Origin: Kiritimatiellia bacterium
GTDB lineage: Bacteria; Verrucomicrobiota; Kiritimatiellia; JAFGHX01
DNA length: 44,591 bases
Direction: 5' to 3'
Assembly: GCA_016929905.1 (NCBI GenBank)
Contig: JAFGHX010000317.1
Location: 1-44,591 of the forward strand
The translations under genes and the position numbers were made by a program. Shown piece by piece: positions 35,629 to 43,921 of the stretch. A model generated the notes under the pieces. The model did not search any database. It was given only the letters and a program-made list of their open reading frames with translations, and was not told the DNA's origin. The stretch's first letter is position 1, and every line of letters begins with the position of its first letter.

Positions 35629-36939
35629 TCAGAACGAGAGGAGGGCGCTGACGCTCACGACGTTGCGATCGTAGTCGTACAGGCCGAAATTGGAGCTGTT
35701 GTCCGTGAACTGGTACCGGGCGTCGCAGCCCCAGCCCTTGGGGAACGCCTTGTTCAGCCCGACGGTGAACTGGACTTGCTGATCGTGCCGCTCTTCCTCC
35801 TGCAGATCGATCACGGCCTTGTCGCCGTAGAGCGTGTCCTTGTATTTCAGGCGGGCATAGAGCGTCGTCTTCCCGGGCAGGTTCGCCTCGCCCGAGCAAC
35901 TGGCCTCGAACCCGGAGTTCGCGTAGGCGTCCTCGTCGGCTTCCTCGGCGAACACGCCGGCGCCGGCGCCCAGCATGTGCCGCTTCTCGGTGAGGTAGCG
36001 CCGCACGACCTGCCCGATGCCGGCGTAGGGCGCGTCGCGCTCGTCCAGCTCGGTGTAATCCCGGTACTCGACCGCGCCGGAGGTGATCAGATGCAGGTTG
36101 GGCGAGACGGCGTAGAGGAAGGCCGGGCCAAGCCCGAAATTGCTGACGAGCGACTCGTGGCTGTAGACGATATGCTCGGCTTTCACGGGCAGTTGCAGAC
36201 GGGAGCGCGGGCCGCTCCACTCTGGGCCGCCCGAGATCCGGAAGAACTGCGTCTCCTGCTCCGTGGCGTCCTGCAGCCAGTTCTGGTAGTAGTCGGCGCC
36301 GCCGGCCAGCGCCCATTTCTGCTTCACGCCGGCATCGTAAACGCCCGAGATCGAGGCCGAAACGGACAGACCGTGCGCGTCGACCGGCAGCGAATCTTCG
36401 CCGACCTGGAGCGGGCCGAGGATCGTCTCGATCAGCTCATGGCTGGGCCCGAAATTGACGTTGTCGTCGTAGGAATAGGCCAACTCGAACCGCGTCCAGA
36501 CGTCCCACGGTTTCGTCGTGGCGCGGATGCGCTGCATGTACTTCTCGATGTTCTGCCGCACGGCGGGCGGCGGGTTGTGGGCGAGGACCTTCTCGAATTC
36601 CTCCCGCGCCAAATCGTACTGGTTCATGGCGAAGTAGGTACGCGCCAGTTCGAGCCGCGCGCGGTCGTGATCGGGGTTCTGCTGCAGAACGCGGTCGAAC
36701 GCGAGCGCCGCGTGGGAGAGTTTGCCCTTCGCGAAGGCCGCCAGGCCGAGCGCCAGGTTGATGTCGGCGTTGCCGGGCCGTTCGCGGAAGAGCTGGGTGA
36801 GCATGTCGTAGGCGCGGTCCAACTCGCCGGCGGCCAGCGCCTTCTTGGCTTCCATGAACCGGTCCTGGAACGACGGGTCCTGCGCCGCGCAGACCGCGAC
36901 GCAAAGGAAGAGACATACGACCGCCTGCAGCTTGCTCAT
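35629..36939 (-). CDS. outer-membrane TPR/beta-barrel protein (DUF560/SlaM-like)
   Basis: 436 residues. A signal peptide (QAVVCLFLCVAVCAAQ) is followed by TPR repeats (about 20-140, e.g. GELDRAYDMLTQLFRERPGN, NQYDLAREEFEKVLAHNP). A C-terminal region of alternating hydrophobic strands ends with Phe, as outer-membrane barrels do. The pattern of N-terminal TPRs and a 14-strand-like barrel resembles surface lipoprotein assembly modifiers (SlaM, DUF560); that match is from memory. GGAGGAA precedes the ATG at 36939. Its place between a cNMP receptor and a cyclase suggests a link between an outer-membrane event and cyclic-nucleotide signalling. Confidence 0.8.
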   Translation of the reverse strand: MSKLQAVVCLFLCVAVCAAQDPSFQDRFMEAKKALAAGELDRAYDMLTQLFRERPGNADINLALGLAAFAKGKLSHAALAFDRVLQQNPDHDRARLELARTYFAMNQYDLAREEFEKVLAHNPPPAVRQNIEKYMQRIRATTKPWDVWTRFELAYSYDDNVNFGPSHELIETILGPLQVGEDSLPVDAHGLSVSASISGVYDAGVKQKWALAGGADYYQNWLQDATEQETQFFRISGGPEWSGPRSRLQLPVKAEHIVYSHESLVSNFGLGPAFLYAVSPNLHLITSGAVEYRDYTELDERDAPYAGIGQVVRRYLTEKRHMLGAGAGVFAEEADEDAYANSGFEASCSGEANLPGKTTLYARLKYKDTLYGDKAVIDLQEEERHDQQVQFTVGLNKAFPKGWGCDARYQFTDNSSNFGLYDYDRNVVSVSALLSF

Positions 36940-37038
36940 CCTGTTCCTCCCGCTTAGCGGCCCTTGCCGCCACGTGACGTCCATGTCGGATCCGCCGCTG
37001 CACCCGCCGCGTTCACACGCCCGTGCGAACGAGCCGGG

Positions 37039-38157
37039 CTACGCACCCTTCAAGTGCCGGATGCCGCCCCGCAGCACGGCGGATCGAATCCCCAGTTGCC
37101 TGAGCAGGAACGCAGCCGTCGAACTCAGCCGTCCGTTCTGGCAATAGCAGATGTAAAGCTTGCTCTTGTCCAGTTCCGAGGCGCGGCTGCGAAGCTCGTG
37201 GAGCGGAATGCAGATCGCGTCCGGAAGCCGGGCCCGCTCGAACTCAATGGCCTGGCGCACGTCGAGCCACTTGGCGCCCTCGGAAATCTCCTTCTGCGCC
37301 TCGGCCCGCGACAGCCACCTCAGGATAGGCGCTTTCAGATGCTCGGTGAAATGTTCCTTGGACAACCGCACCAGCGTGCCTTCGGTCTTCATCGTGACAG
37401 TCGCGTTGCGCTTGGCGTTCGAGATCAGGGCGTCTTCGCCGAAACCGGTGCCCGCGCCGATTTCGGCAATGGGCACCGCGCTGGCCTCGCCCTCCGCCTG
37501 GCGGCTGACGACGGCGGTGCCCTTCACGATGAAGTAGTAGTAGTCGCCCTCGTCGCCCTGCGTGATGAGCACGTCGCCAGCCTTCACGGGCATGGGTTCC
37601 ATGCTGTCGAGCAGCCCCTCCAGGTTCTCGGGCGGCACGGCTTTGAACACGTCAGCCTGCTGCACGAGGCCTTTCCAGTCGCCAACCGCGGGGTCGACCT
37701 TCTGCTTCTTGCCGCCGAACAGCCCGCCCAGCTTGCCAAACAGACCGCCGGCCTTGGGCTTGTCCTTGCCCCGCGCCGCCTCGCCTTCCGCTTCGGCCTG
37801 CGCCAGGTGGGTGCGGTTGATCATGCTGTCAAGCAGGTCATTGGGCACCCGCAACACCCGGGTGCCCGCCCCGGCCACGGCCGTCACCTCGCGGGGCTGC
37901 ATGTCGGCAATCGCGTACGTCGCGTCCGCCGTCCCGCCCGTCACGGAGTAGTCCGCGCCCTTGCCCGAAAGCTGCACGGTCCCGCTCAGCACGTAAACGG
38001 CCCGGCCGTCGGTTTCCCCCTCGCGAAACAGAGTCGTCCCGGATGCCGGCGTCTCCACCGAACAGGCGGACATCAGCTCCTCAATCCGCTGCGGGGCCAG
38101 CGAGCCGATCGGCTGCAGCTTGCCGATCTGGTCGCGAAGTTTGGGATCTACTGCCAT
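37039..38157 (-). CDS. cyclic-nucleotide-binding (two domains) plus rhodanese protein
   Basis: 372 residues. The first cNMP domain (about 10-115) is degenerate in its phosphate cassette. A Gly/Lys-rich linker (about 125-155) leads to a second cNMP domain (about 165-280) with a good phosphate-binding cassette, GFGEDALISNAKRNATV, with Glu and Arg present. The C-terminal rhodanese domain (about 285-372) has the active Cys339 in CYCQNGRLSS. No DNA-binding helix-turn-helix is seen, so this is not a CRP-type regulator. It may couple a cyclic nucleotide to a sulfur-transfer or phosphatase-like reaction. AGGAGG precedes the ATG. It heads the operon that also makes the cyclase. Confidence 0.9.
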   Translation of the reverse strand: MAVDPKLRDQIGKLQPIGSLAPQRIEELMSACSVETPASGTTLFREGETDGRAVYVLSGTVQLSGKGADYSVTGGTADATYAIADMQPREVTAVAGAGTRVLRVPNDLLDSMINRTHLAQAEAEGEAARGKDKPKAGGLFGKLGGLFGGKKQKVDPAVGDWKGLVQQADVFKAVPPENLEGLLDSMEPMPVKAGDVLITQGDEGDYYYFIVKGTAVVSRQAEGEASAVPIAEIGAGTGFGEDALISNAKRNATVTMKTEGTLVRLSKEHFTEHLKAPILRWLSRAEAQKEISEGAKWLDVRQAIEFERARLPDAICIPLHELRSRASELDKSKLYICYCQNGRLSSTAAFLLRQLGIRSAVLRGGIRHLKGA

Positions 38158-38206
38158 TCACCGGCCTCCTGCCGATCGGAAAACAACCCGAATTATGGCA
38201 CGTCGC

Positions 38207-38235
38207 ACTATAACACCCCGCCTGACCGGTCGCAA
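38207..38235 (-). promoter_or_regulatory. sigma-70-type promoter for the cNMP/barrel/cyclase operon
   Basis: On the minus strand TTGCGA (38235-38230), a 17-nt spacer and TATAGT (38212-38207) lie 50 bp upstream of the ATG at 38157. The start would be near 38200. Confidence 0.55.
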
Positions 38236-38395
38236 CTCTTTTCATTTTCCTTCATTTTTCGGGCGGCCGGGCGTAACCTGCTGAGGCCCGAGCGCGTATC
38301 ACCTGGCAAGGACCGGATCCGGGCACACGCGATGCGGGATGTAAGAGCCTGCTCAAACGTCACCTGGCATCTTGGCAAAGTGAGGAGGGATGCGG

Positions 38396-39355
38396 ATGAA
38401 GGGATTGGTTTCGGCTCTCGTTCTGACGGTACTGACGGCCGGTTCCCTGTTTGGAGGCCCGTTCCGGCAGGAGCGGGTCGCCGCGGAGGCGCAATGGGTT
38501 GTCCATGCCGATGTGGAGCGGTTCGGCGGCTCGCAAATCGGCGCCTTCATTCTCAAGCAACTGAGCACCGCCGAGGCGAACAACAAATTCGCCGCCTTCC
38601 AGGCGATATTCAACTTCGATCCGCGTTCGGATCTCCAGGCGCTGACGCTCTACGGGCAGGACAACCTCCCGCAGCACGGTGTGGCGCTGATCCGCGGCAA
38701 CTTCGATGCCGATCGACTGGTCACCCTGGTCCGCGCCAAAGACACGTACGAGGAAATCGGCTACGGCGAGCACGTCATTCACAGCTGGCTGGAGAAGAAG
38801 GACGAGGAGCCCCAGCAGAAGCGGCGCGGGCGCGGGTATGAAGGCCCGTCGTTCGGGTGCATGCACGCCGACGGCACATTGGTGATGAGCGGCGACCTCG
38901 ATACGGCCAAGGCCGCACTGGACGTGCTGGACGGAAAACGGCCGAACCTGACGGCCGCGGAACGATTCGGCGGCCTACCGGGCGGCAAAGAGCCGTGCTT
39001 CTTCGTTGCGGTCGCCAATCTCGGGCAAATGCCGCAGTTGAACGCCAAGACGGCGATCGTCCAGAAGACCGACAAACTGGCGCTAAGCGTGTGCGAGGCC
39101 AACGGCCGGCTGGACGCGCGCCTCGTCCTCACCGCGCGGGACGCGGACACCGCGCTCCAGATCCAGAAGCTTGTGGACGGGATGACGGCGCTCGCGCTGC
39201 TCGCGGCAGAGCAGACGCCGGCGCTGGCCAGGCTGGCGGGTGCCGTGCGCACGGAACTGCAGGGCGACGCCGTGCTGGTCTGCGTGGACTACCCGGTTCA
39301 GGACCTGGTCGCGGCGCTGGAGGAGAAGATCGCGCTGGAGCAGGCGCACCCGTGA
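38396..39355 (+). CDS. secreted protein of unknown function in an ECF sigma operon
   Basis: 319 residues. A signal peptide (KGLVSALVLTVLTAGSLFGG) starts the protein. The mature part has mixed alpha/beta character with no motif I know; a basic patch KRRGRGYEG lies near the middle and the last third is Ala/Leu-rich helix. AGGAGG is 7 nt before the ATG at 38396 but only 1 nt before the ATG at 38390, so the downstream start is chosen. It is followed, 19 bp on, by an ECF sigma factor and its anti-sigma partner, so it may be a target or part of the signal path. Confidence 0.75.
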   Translation: MKGLVSALVLTVLTAGSLFGGPFRQERVAAEAQWVVHADVERFGGSQIGAFILKQLSTAEANNKFAAFQAIFNFDPRSDLQALTLYGQDNLPQHGVALIRGNFDADRLVTLVRAKDTYEEIGYGEHVIHSWLEKKDEEPQQKRRGRGYEGPSFGCMHADGTLVMSGDLDTAKAALDVLDGKRPNLTAAERFGGLPGGKEPCFFVAVANLGQMPQLNAKTAIVQKTDKLALSVCEANGRLDARLVLTARDADTALQIQKLVDGMTALALLAAEQTPALARLAGAVRTELQGDAVLVCVDYPVQDLVAALEEKIALEQAHP

Positions 39356-39374
39356 GCCGCGCGGAAACGAGCCC

Positions 39375-39950
39375 GTGACAGAGCCCGGCCAGCTGAGCGA
39401 CGAAGCGTTGGCGCGCGCGACGCAAGCGGGCGCCACGTGCTGTTACGAAGAACTCGTGCGCCGCTATGAAAACCGCCTGTTCCGCTTTCTGGTCCAGAAG
39501 ACAGGCAACCGGCAGGATGCGGAGGATCTGACGCAGGCCGCGTTCATAAGGGCCTATCGGCACATCGGCCGGTTCAACGCGGCGTGCCCGTTCCGCGGTT
39601 GGCTCTTTACCATCGCGGCCAGACTGGCGATCAGCCACCATCGCCGCGCGCGGCCGACGGCGGAATTGCGGGATGATGTGGCGGATGCCGGAGCCGCGGA
39701 CCCGGCGGAGGCCGCCGCGGCCCGCGATGAGGCCGGCCGGTTGTGGGAGTCGGCGCGGCGCCGCCTGACCGACGACCAGTTCACGGCGCTGTGGCTGAAG
39801 TACGCGGAGAGCATGGGGGTACGCGAGATCGCCGGAGTCATGCGCAAGTCGCATGTCCACGTGAAGGTCCTGCTGCACCGTGCCCGGCAGGCACTGGCCG
39901 CGGTCCTGCCCCAGCGAAAGGAGGCACACGATGCTGTGCTGCTGGTATAG
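39375..39950 (+). CDS. ECF-type RNA polymerase sigma factor
   Basis: 191 residues. Region 2 is visible as YEELVRRYENRLFRFLVQ, QDAEDLTQAAFIRAYR and FRGWLFTIAARLA. Region 4 appears as MGVREIAGVMRKSHVHVKVLLHRARQAL, given here as two words MGVREIAGVMRKSH and VKVLLHRARQAL. It directs polymerase to a regulon not visible here. The start is GTG at 39375; no ATG fits. Its last 20 bp overlap the next gene, a predicted anti-sigma factor, the usual arrangement. Confidence 0.92.
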   Translation: MTEPGQLSDEALARATQAGATCCYEELVRRYENRLFRFLVQKTGNRQDAEDLTQAAFIRAYRHIGRFNAACPFRGWLFTIAARLAISHHRRARPTAELRDDVADAGAADPAEAAAARDEAGRLWESARRRLTDDQFTALWLKYAESMGVREIAGVMRKSHVHVKVLLHRARQALAAVLPQRKEAHDAVLLV

Positions 39951-40488
39951 ATGGCGCATTTCGCTCAGCCTGGATGCGGGCGGGTCCGCCCCACCGCGGC
40001 TGGCGAAACACCTCGCGCGCTGCCCGGCGTGCGCGGCTTTCCACAAAACGAGCGCGGCCGCCGCCGCGCGGCTGAAGGAGGAGGCGAAATCGTTCGCCCC
40101 CGAGCTGCCGCCCTTCCTTCATACGAAAATCATGGCCGGGATACGAGGCGGGCCTGCACCCGCCGCAAACAGGCGCCTGCTCTTGCGGCCGGCGCTCACC
40201 TGGGCCGCGGCTGCGCTCGCCCTGCTCCTCGCCGCCGCGTGGTTGCTGTTGCCCGCCGGCCGGCCGGCCGCCCGCCCGCCGGCGCCCGCGGCGGCCGACG
40301 CCGGACGCCCTTCCGACGAACTGGCGTTGCTGACCGCACCGCTCGGGCTCGTGGCCGAGGTGCCCGCCGCGCTGCCGGACCCGCTCGGCGACGAGGTCCG
40401 CTCCCTGCAAGGCGACATCCTGGCGGCTACCGATTTCCTCATGCGTTGCATCGGGCGCCCCGCGCCGGCCGTCAGAGACGGGGGCTGA
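39931..40488 (+). CDS. membrane anti-sigma factor
   Basis: 185 residues. An N-terminal zinc-finger-like motif (HLARCPACAAFH, as in ZAS-type anti-sigma factors) is followed by one membrane helix at about 71-97 and a proline/alanine-rich outside part. AAAGGAGG is 6 nt before the ATG. The 20-bp overlap with the sigma gene implies translational coupling. It would hold the sigma factor at the inner membrane until a signal releases it. Confidence 0.8.
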   Translation: MLCCWYRWRISLSLDAGGSAPPRLAKHLARCPACAAFHKTSAAAAARLKEEAKSFAPELPPFLHTKIMAGIRGGPAPAANRRLLLRPALTWAAAALALLLAAAWLLLPAGRPAARPPAPAAADAGRPSDELALLTAPLGLVAEVPAALPDPLGDEVRSLQGDILAATDFLMRCIGRPAPAVRDGG

Positions 40489-40529
40489 ACGGCCCCGGCC
40501 GAGATCGAGAAGCCGAACGAAGGAAAACT

Positions 40530-40711
40530 GGCTCGCGAACTCACTCGGGAACTTGCCTCGGAATTCTCGAACGAACCGCTGAGCCGGGAATCGAGTAAGT
40601 TGTCGAGTAAGTTCTCGAGCAAGTTCTCGAGCAAGTTCTCGAGCAAGTTCTCGAGCAAGTTCTCGAGTAAGTTCTCGAGCAAGTTCTCGAGTAAGTTCTC
40701 GAGCAAGTGGG
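40530..40711. repeat. CTCGAG-centred 12-bp array, locus 3, with inverted degenerate arm
   Basis: About ten tandem copies of AAGTTCTCGAGC / AAGTTCTCGAGT run from 40591 to 40708, nearly perfect at the centre. The preceding 40530-40572 holds degenerate copies in the opposite orientation (CTCGCGAACTCA, CTCGGGAACTTG), so the whole can fold into a long hairpin. It can be read as Leu-Glu-Asn repeats but no gene signals accompany it. Confidence 0.85.
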
Positions 40712-40843
40712 GAGAGAGCCTGGTTGCCGATCGGCTGCACGCGACCGCGTACCGCGGCGCGTGAGCCGCGCCCCGCCCCGCGGCCACGCGGCACGGGACA
40801 CCGCCGCTTCGTGACGCTGCCCGGCTGCCCTTCGATCTTCGCC

Positions 40844-40872
40844 TTGCCTGCCCGCTCAAACCGCACCATAAT
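40844..40872 (+). promoter_or_regulatory. sigma-70-type promoter for the glycosyltransferase pair
   Basis: TTGCCT (40844-40849), a 17-nt spacer and CATAAT (40867-40872) lie 54 bp upstream of the first glycosyltransferase ATG. Confidence 0.5.
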
Positions 40873-40926
40873 CCACGTCCGAGCCCGCCCCTGTCCGAAA
40901 AGCACGAGCGAGAACGGAGTGACGGC

Positions 40927-42117
40927 ATGCGAATCGGGATCGATGCACGGTGGATCCTGCGCGAAAGCGCGGGCATCGGCGTGTCCACGCGCGAGCTGAT
41001 CGCGAACCTGGCCCGGCTCGACACGGAGAACGAGTATGTGCTCTTCTTCCGCGACCCCGCGCTGCTGAAGGAGACCCTGGTTCGCGCCGGCCTCGAGCGG
41101 CACACGCTCTTCCAGACCCGGCTCGTCCCGTTCGGCGTCTTCTCGGTCCGCGGCCAGCTCGCGCTGCCCCGTCTGCTGCGCAACGAGCAGCTCGACGTGT
41201 TTCACTCCCCCAACTATATGTTCCCGCTCCTCGCCGCGCCGCGCCGGCGGCCGGGCCCGCTGCCCTGCCTCGTCACCCTGCATGACGTCATTCCGCTGCT
41301 CTTCCCGGAGCATTCCCCTCGGTCCAAGAAGCGGCTGTTCTTTCCCGTGTACCGCTTCCTCATGCACGAGATCGCGCGGCGCGCGGACACGATCGTCACC
41401 GTCAGCGAGACGTCCCGCCGCGACATCATCCGGGTGCTGCGAATTCCCGCCGAGCGCGAGGGCAACGTCGTTGTCGTGCCGGACGGTGTCGCCGCATGCT
41501 TCTGCCCCGCCGCACCGGCCGCGCAGGCCGGCGCGGCGCCGGCGGACCGGAAGCGGACGATCCTTTACGTGGGGCGCTCGGACCCCTATAAGAACCTCGT
41601 CGGCCTGGTGGAGGCGTTCGCGCGCGCGCGGCGCGCGTGCGCGGTTGCGCTCTCGCTGCGGATTATCGGGCCCAGAGACCCGCGCTACCCCGAACCGGCC
41701 AGGCGCGCGGCACAGCTCGGCGTTTCCGAACATGTCGAATGGACCGGCTACCTGCCCGAGCCCGACCTGGTCCGCGCCTACCGCGAGGCGGACCTGCTCG
41801 CGCTGCCGTCCCGCTACGAAGGGTTCGGCATGCCGGTGCTGGAAGCCATGGCCTGCGGCACGCCGGTCGTGTGCAGCAACGGCGGTTCGCTGCCGGAAGT
41901 GGCCGCCGACGCCGCCGTCCGCGTCGAGGCGGACGACATCGACGGGCTGGCCAACGCGCTGGTGGAAGTCTTGACCCATCCGGCCAAACGGGACATGCTC
42001 ATACAACGCGGGCTGGCACGCGCCGCGCAGTTCTCATGGGAATCCGCCGCGCGGCGGCTGCTGGCCGTCTATCAGGAGACGGCCGCCGCAGCGGCCGGAC
42101 ACAGGAATACACAATGA
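40927..42117 (+). CDS. GT4-family glycosyltransferase
   Basis: 396 residues. The GT-B fold is indicated by the N-terminal GIDARWILRESAGIGVSTREL, the middle HSPNYMFPLL and LHDVIPLLFPE. The C-terminal nucleotide-sugar site has the GT4 glutamate motif in SRYEGFGMPVLEAMACGTPVV, split here as SRYEGFGMPVLEAM and ACGTPVV. Such enzymes add a sugar, often mannose, to a lipid-linked or cell-surface glycan at the inner membrane. Its stop overlaps the next gene's ATG (ATGA at 42114), so the two transferases are made together and probably act in succession. Confidence 0.92.
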   Translation: MRIGIDARWILRESAGIGVSTRELIANLARLDTENEYVLFFRDPALLKETLVRAGLERHTLFQTRLVPFGVFSVRGQLALPRLLRNEQLDVFHSPNYMFPLLAAPRRRPGPLPCLVTLHDVIPLLFPEHSPRSKKRLFFPVYRFLMHEIARRADTIVTVSETSRRDIIRVLRIPAEREGNVVVVPDGVAACFCPAAPAAQAGAAPADRKRTILYVGRSDPYKNLVGLVEAFARARRACAVALSLRIIGPRDPRYPEPARRAAQLGVSEHVEWTGYLPEPDLVRAYREADLLALPSRYEGFGMPVLEAMACGTPVVCSNGGSLPEVAADAAVRVEADDIDGLANALVEVLTHPAKRDMLIQRGLARAAQFSWESAARRLLAVYQETAAAAAGHRNTQ

Positions 42118-43250
42118 CCTTTCCCGACGATCTGCGCGACCTCGAGCTCGCCCTCTCGCACGACTGGCTTACCGGCATGCGCGGCGGCGAGCGCGTGCTG
42201 GAAATCCTGTGCCGATGGTTCCCCAGCGCGCCGATCCACACGCTGCTGTGCAGCCCCGACTCCATTTCCGACGTGCTGCGCGGGCGGCGGATCGTGACCT
42301 CCCGGCTCCAGCGCGTGCCCGGCATCGCGAAACACTACCGCTACTTCCTGCCGCTGCTGCCGGCCGTGATCGGGCGCATGCAACCGCCCGCGGCGGAGTT
42401 GCTGATCAGCACCAGCCATTGCGTGGCCAAGGGGCTGCGCGTGCGGCCGGGCACGAAACACTTGTGCTACTGCTTCACACCCATGCGCTATGCCTGGCTG
42501 TTCTACGACGAGTATTTCGGCCGGAACCCGTTCAAAAAGGCCGTGGTCAAGCCGCTGCTCGCCTGGCTCCGGCGCTGGGACCGCGCGGCCTCCGGCCGCG
42601 TGCACCGGTTCGTGGCAATCAGCGAGCATGTCCGCAAACGGATCCGCGCTTTCTACGGGCGCGACGCCGACGTCGTCTACCCGCCCGTGAATACCGCCCA
42701 GTTCACGCCCGGCGACCCGGACGCCCCGCAGGACTACGACCTGATCGTCTCCGCGCTCGTCCCCTACAAGCGCGTTGCGCTCGCCGTGCAGGCCTACAAC
42801 CGGCTCGGACGCCCGCTCCGAATCGTCGGGTCCGGCACGCAGTACCAACAGTTGCAGGCGCTCGCCGCGCCCAACGTCCGGCTCCTGGGCTGGCAGCCCG
42901 ACGAGGCCATACTCGCCCTCTACCGCGGCTGCCGCGCCCTGGTCTTTCCGGGCGAGGAAGATTTCGGGATCGTCCCGCTCGAGGCGCAATGCTGCGGCCG
43001 GCCGGTGATCGCCTACGCCCAAGGCGGCGCGCTCGAGACCGTCGACCCCGAACGCAGCGGCGTCTTCTTCCATGAGCAGACCGAACAGGCGCTGATCGAC
43101 GCGGTGGAAACGGCCTTGAGCCGCCGCTGGGACCCCGCCGCCATCCGCGCCCACGCCGAACGGTTCGGCATCCAACGCTTCGTCGACGGGCTCGCCGCCA
43201 GCATCCGCGCCTGCCTGGCGCAGTCCGTCGAACCCACGCGAAGCGCTTGA
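42114..43250 (+). CDS. GT4-family glycosyltransferase (WbaZ-like)
   Basis: 378 residues. It begins with LALSHDWLTGMRGGERVLE, typical of a mannosyltransferase branch of GT4, followed by ISTSHCVAKGLRV and CYCFTPMRYAWLFYDEYFG. The C-terminal half has the donor-site words VYPPVNTAQFTPG, VSALVPYKRVALAV and FPGEEDFGIVPLEAQCCGRPV with the conserved E-x7-E spacing. It is expected to work on surface polysaccharide or glycolipid. It is coupled to the previous gene by a 4-bp overlap. The two remnant genes begin 70 bp downstream. Confidence 0.92.
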   Translation: MTFPDDLRDLELALSHDWLTGMRGGERVLEILCRWFPSAPIHTLLCSPDSISDVLRGRRIVTSRLQRVPGIAKHYRYFLPLLPAVIGRMQPPAAELLISTSHCVAKGLRVRPGTKHLCYCFTPMRYAWLFYDEYFGRNPFKKAVVKPLLAWLRRWDRAASGRVHRFVAISEHVRKRIRAFYGRDADVVYPPVNTAQFTPGDPDAPQDYDLIVSALVPYKRVALAVQAYNRLGRPLRIVGSGTQYQQLQALAAPNVRLLGWQPDEAILALYRGCRALVFPGEEDFGIVPLEAQCCGRPVIAYAQGGALETVDPERSGVFFHEQTEQALIDAVETALSRRWDPAAIRAHAERFGIQRFVDGLAASIRACLAQSVEPTRSA

Positions 43251-43320
43251 ACCCGCGCGGCGGCTGAACGGCCGGCACGCCATCCGTCTTGCACCTTGCC
43301 CCGCGCACCACACCACAGGG

Positions 43321-43902
43321 ATGGTCTGCGCGCGGCCCGATCCAACACCTCGCCCGGGCGGCCTTTCATTCGATTTCACGAAATCGGCCCAGGCCGTTGG
43401 CGTTGCGCCCAACACGCTGCGCAACTTCTACCAGGTTCTCGAGGAGACCTATGTGGGGTTGCGCATCCCGGCCTTCGGCCAGAGCAGGAAGAGAATCCTG
43501 CAGGCGCCCCGGTTTCTTATCTTCGATCTTGGCGTACGCCACATACTTGCCGACCTGCCGCTCAGCGATACACTCCTGAAACTCGATCCAGGCCACATCT
43601 TCGAACAGTGGGTCCTCATCGAACTGTACTACCGATGCCGCTATCATGGGCGCGGCTACCGGTTGTCGACCTGGCAGACGACGACAGGAGCGGAAGTGGA
43701 TGCAATCGTCGAAACACCCGACGAAGTGATTCCCGTCGAGGTGAAATGGACGGAGACCCCCTCGCCGCGCCACGCACAGCACATCGAGCGATTCATCGCG
43801 CTGCACGGACACCTGGCCAAGCGGGGCTACGTCGTGTGCCGGTGCCCCACACGCCAGAAGCTGACCCAACACGTCATCGCCGTGCCGTGGAACAGATTCT
43901 GA
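43321..43902 (+). pseudogene. C-terminal DUF4143 fragment of an AAA-type ATPase
   Basis: The 193-residue reading matches only the C-terminal half of the ATP-binding proteins that end in DUF4143. Words are TLRNFYQVLEETYVGLRIP, FLIFDLGVRHILA, FEQWVLIELYYRC, TTTGAEVDAIVE and EVIPVEVKWTETP. Full proteins of about 380-400 residues start with a P-loop ATPase, of which nothing remains upstream. The first 15-20 codons are unrelated. I read it as a truncated relic, common among toxin-like and transposon-adjacent genes; translation as a stand-alone domain is possible. Confidence 0.75.
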
Positions 43903-43921
43903 CACCCCGGGAGGCCCACCT

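Larger units (their letters stand above)
40489..40926. other. non-coding gap with the large CTCGAG array
   Basis: This 438-bp stretch has no supported gene. It holds the CTCGAG array (40530-40711), then about 130 bp with no recognised feature, then the promoter for the glycosyltransferase pair (40844-40872). Confidence 0.6.

Noticed and set aside
38340..38395. Sigma-54 site before the secreted protein gene
   Set aside because: TTGGCA words are present but GG and GC are not 10 nt apart.
40591..40708. CRISPR array
   Set aside because: Units are 12 bp without unique spacers, and no cas genes are present.
40541..40801. Coding interpretation of the CTCGAG array as Leu-Glu-Asn or Ser-Arg-Thr-Cys repeat proteins
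   Set aside because: Several frames on both strands are open only because of the repeat period; there is no ribosome site and the same element occurs in plain intergenic DNA.
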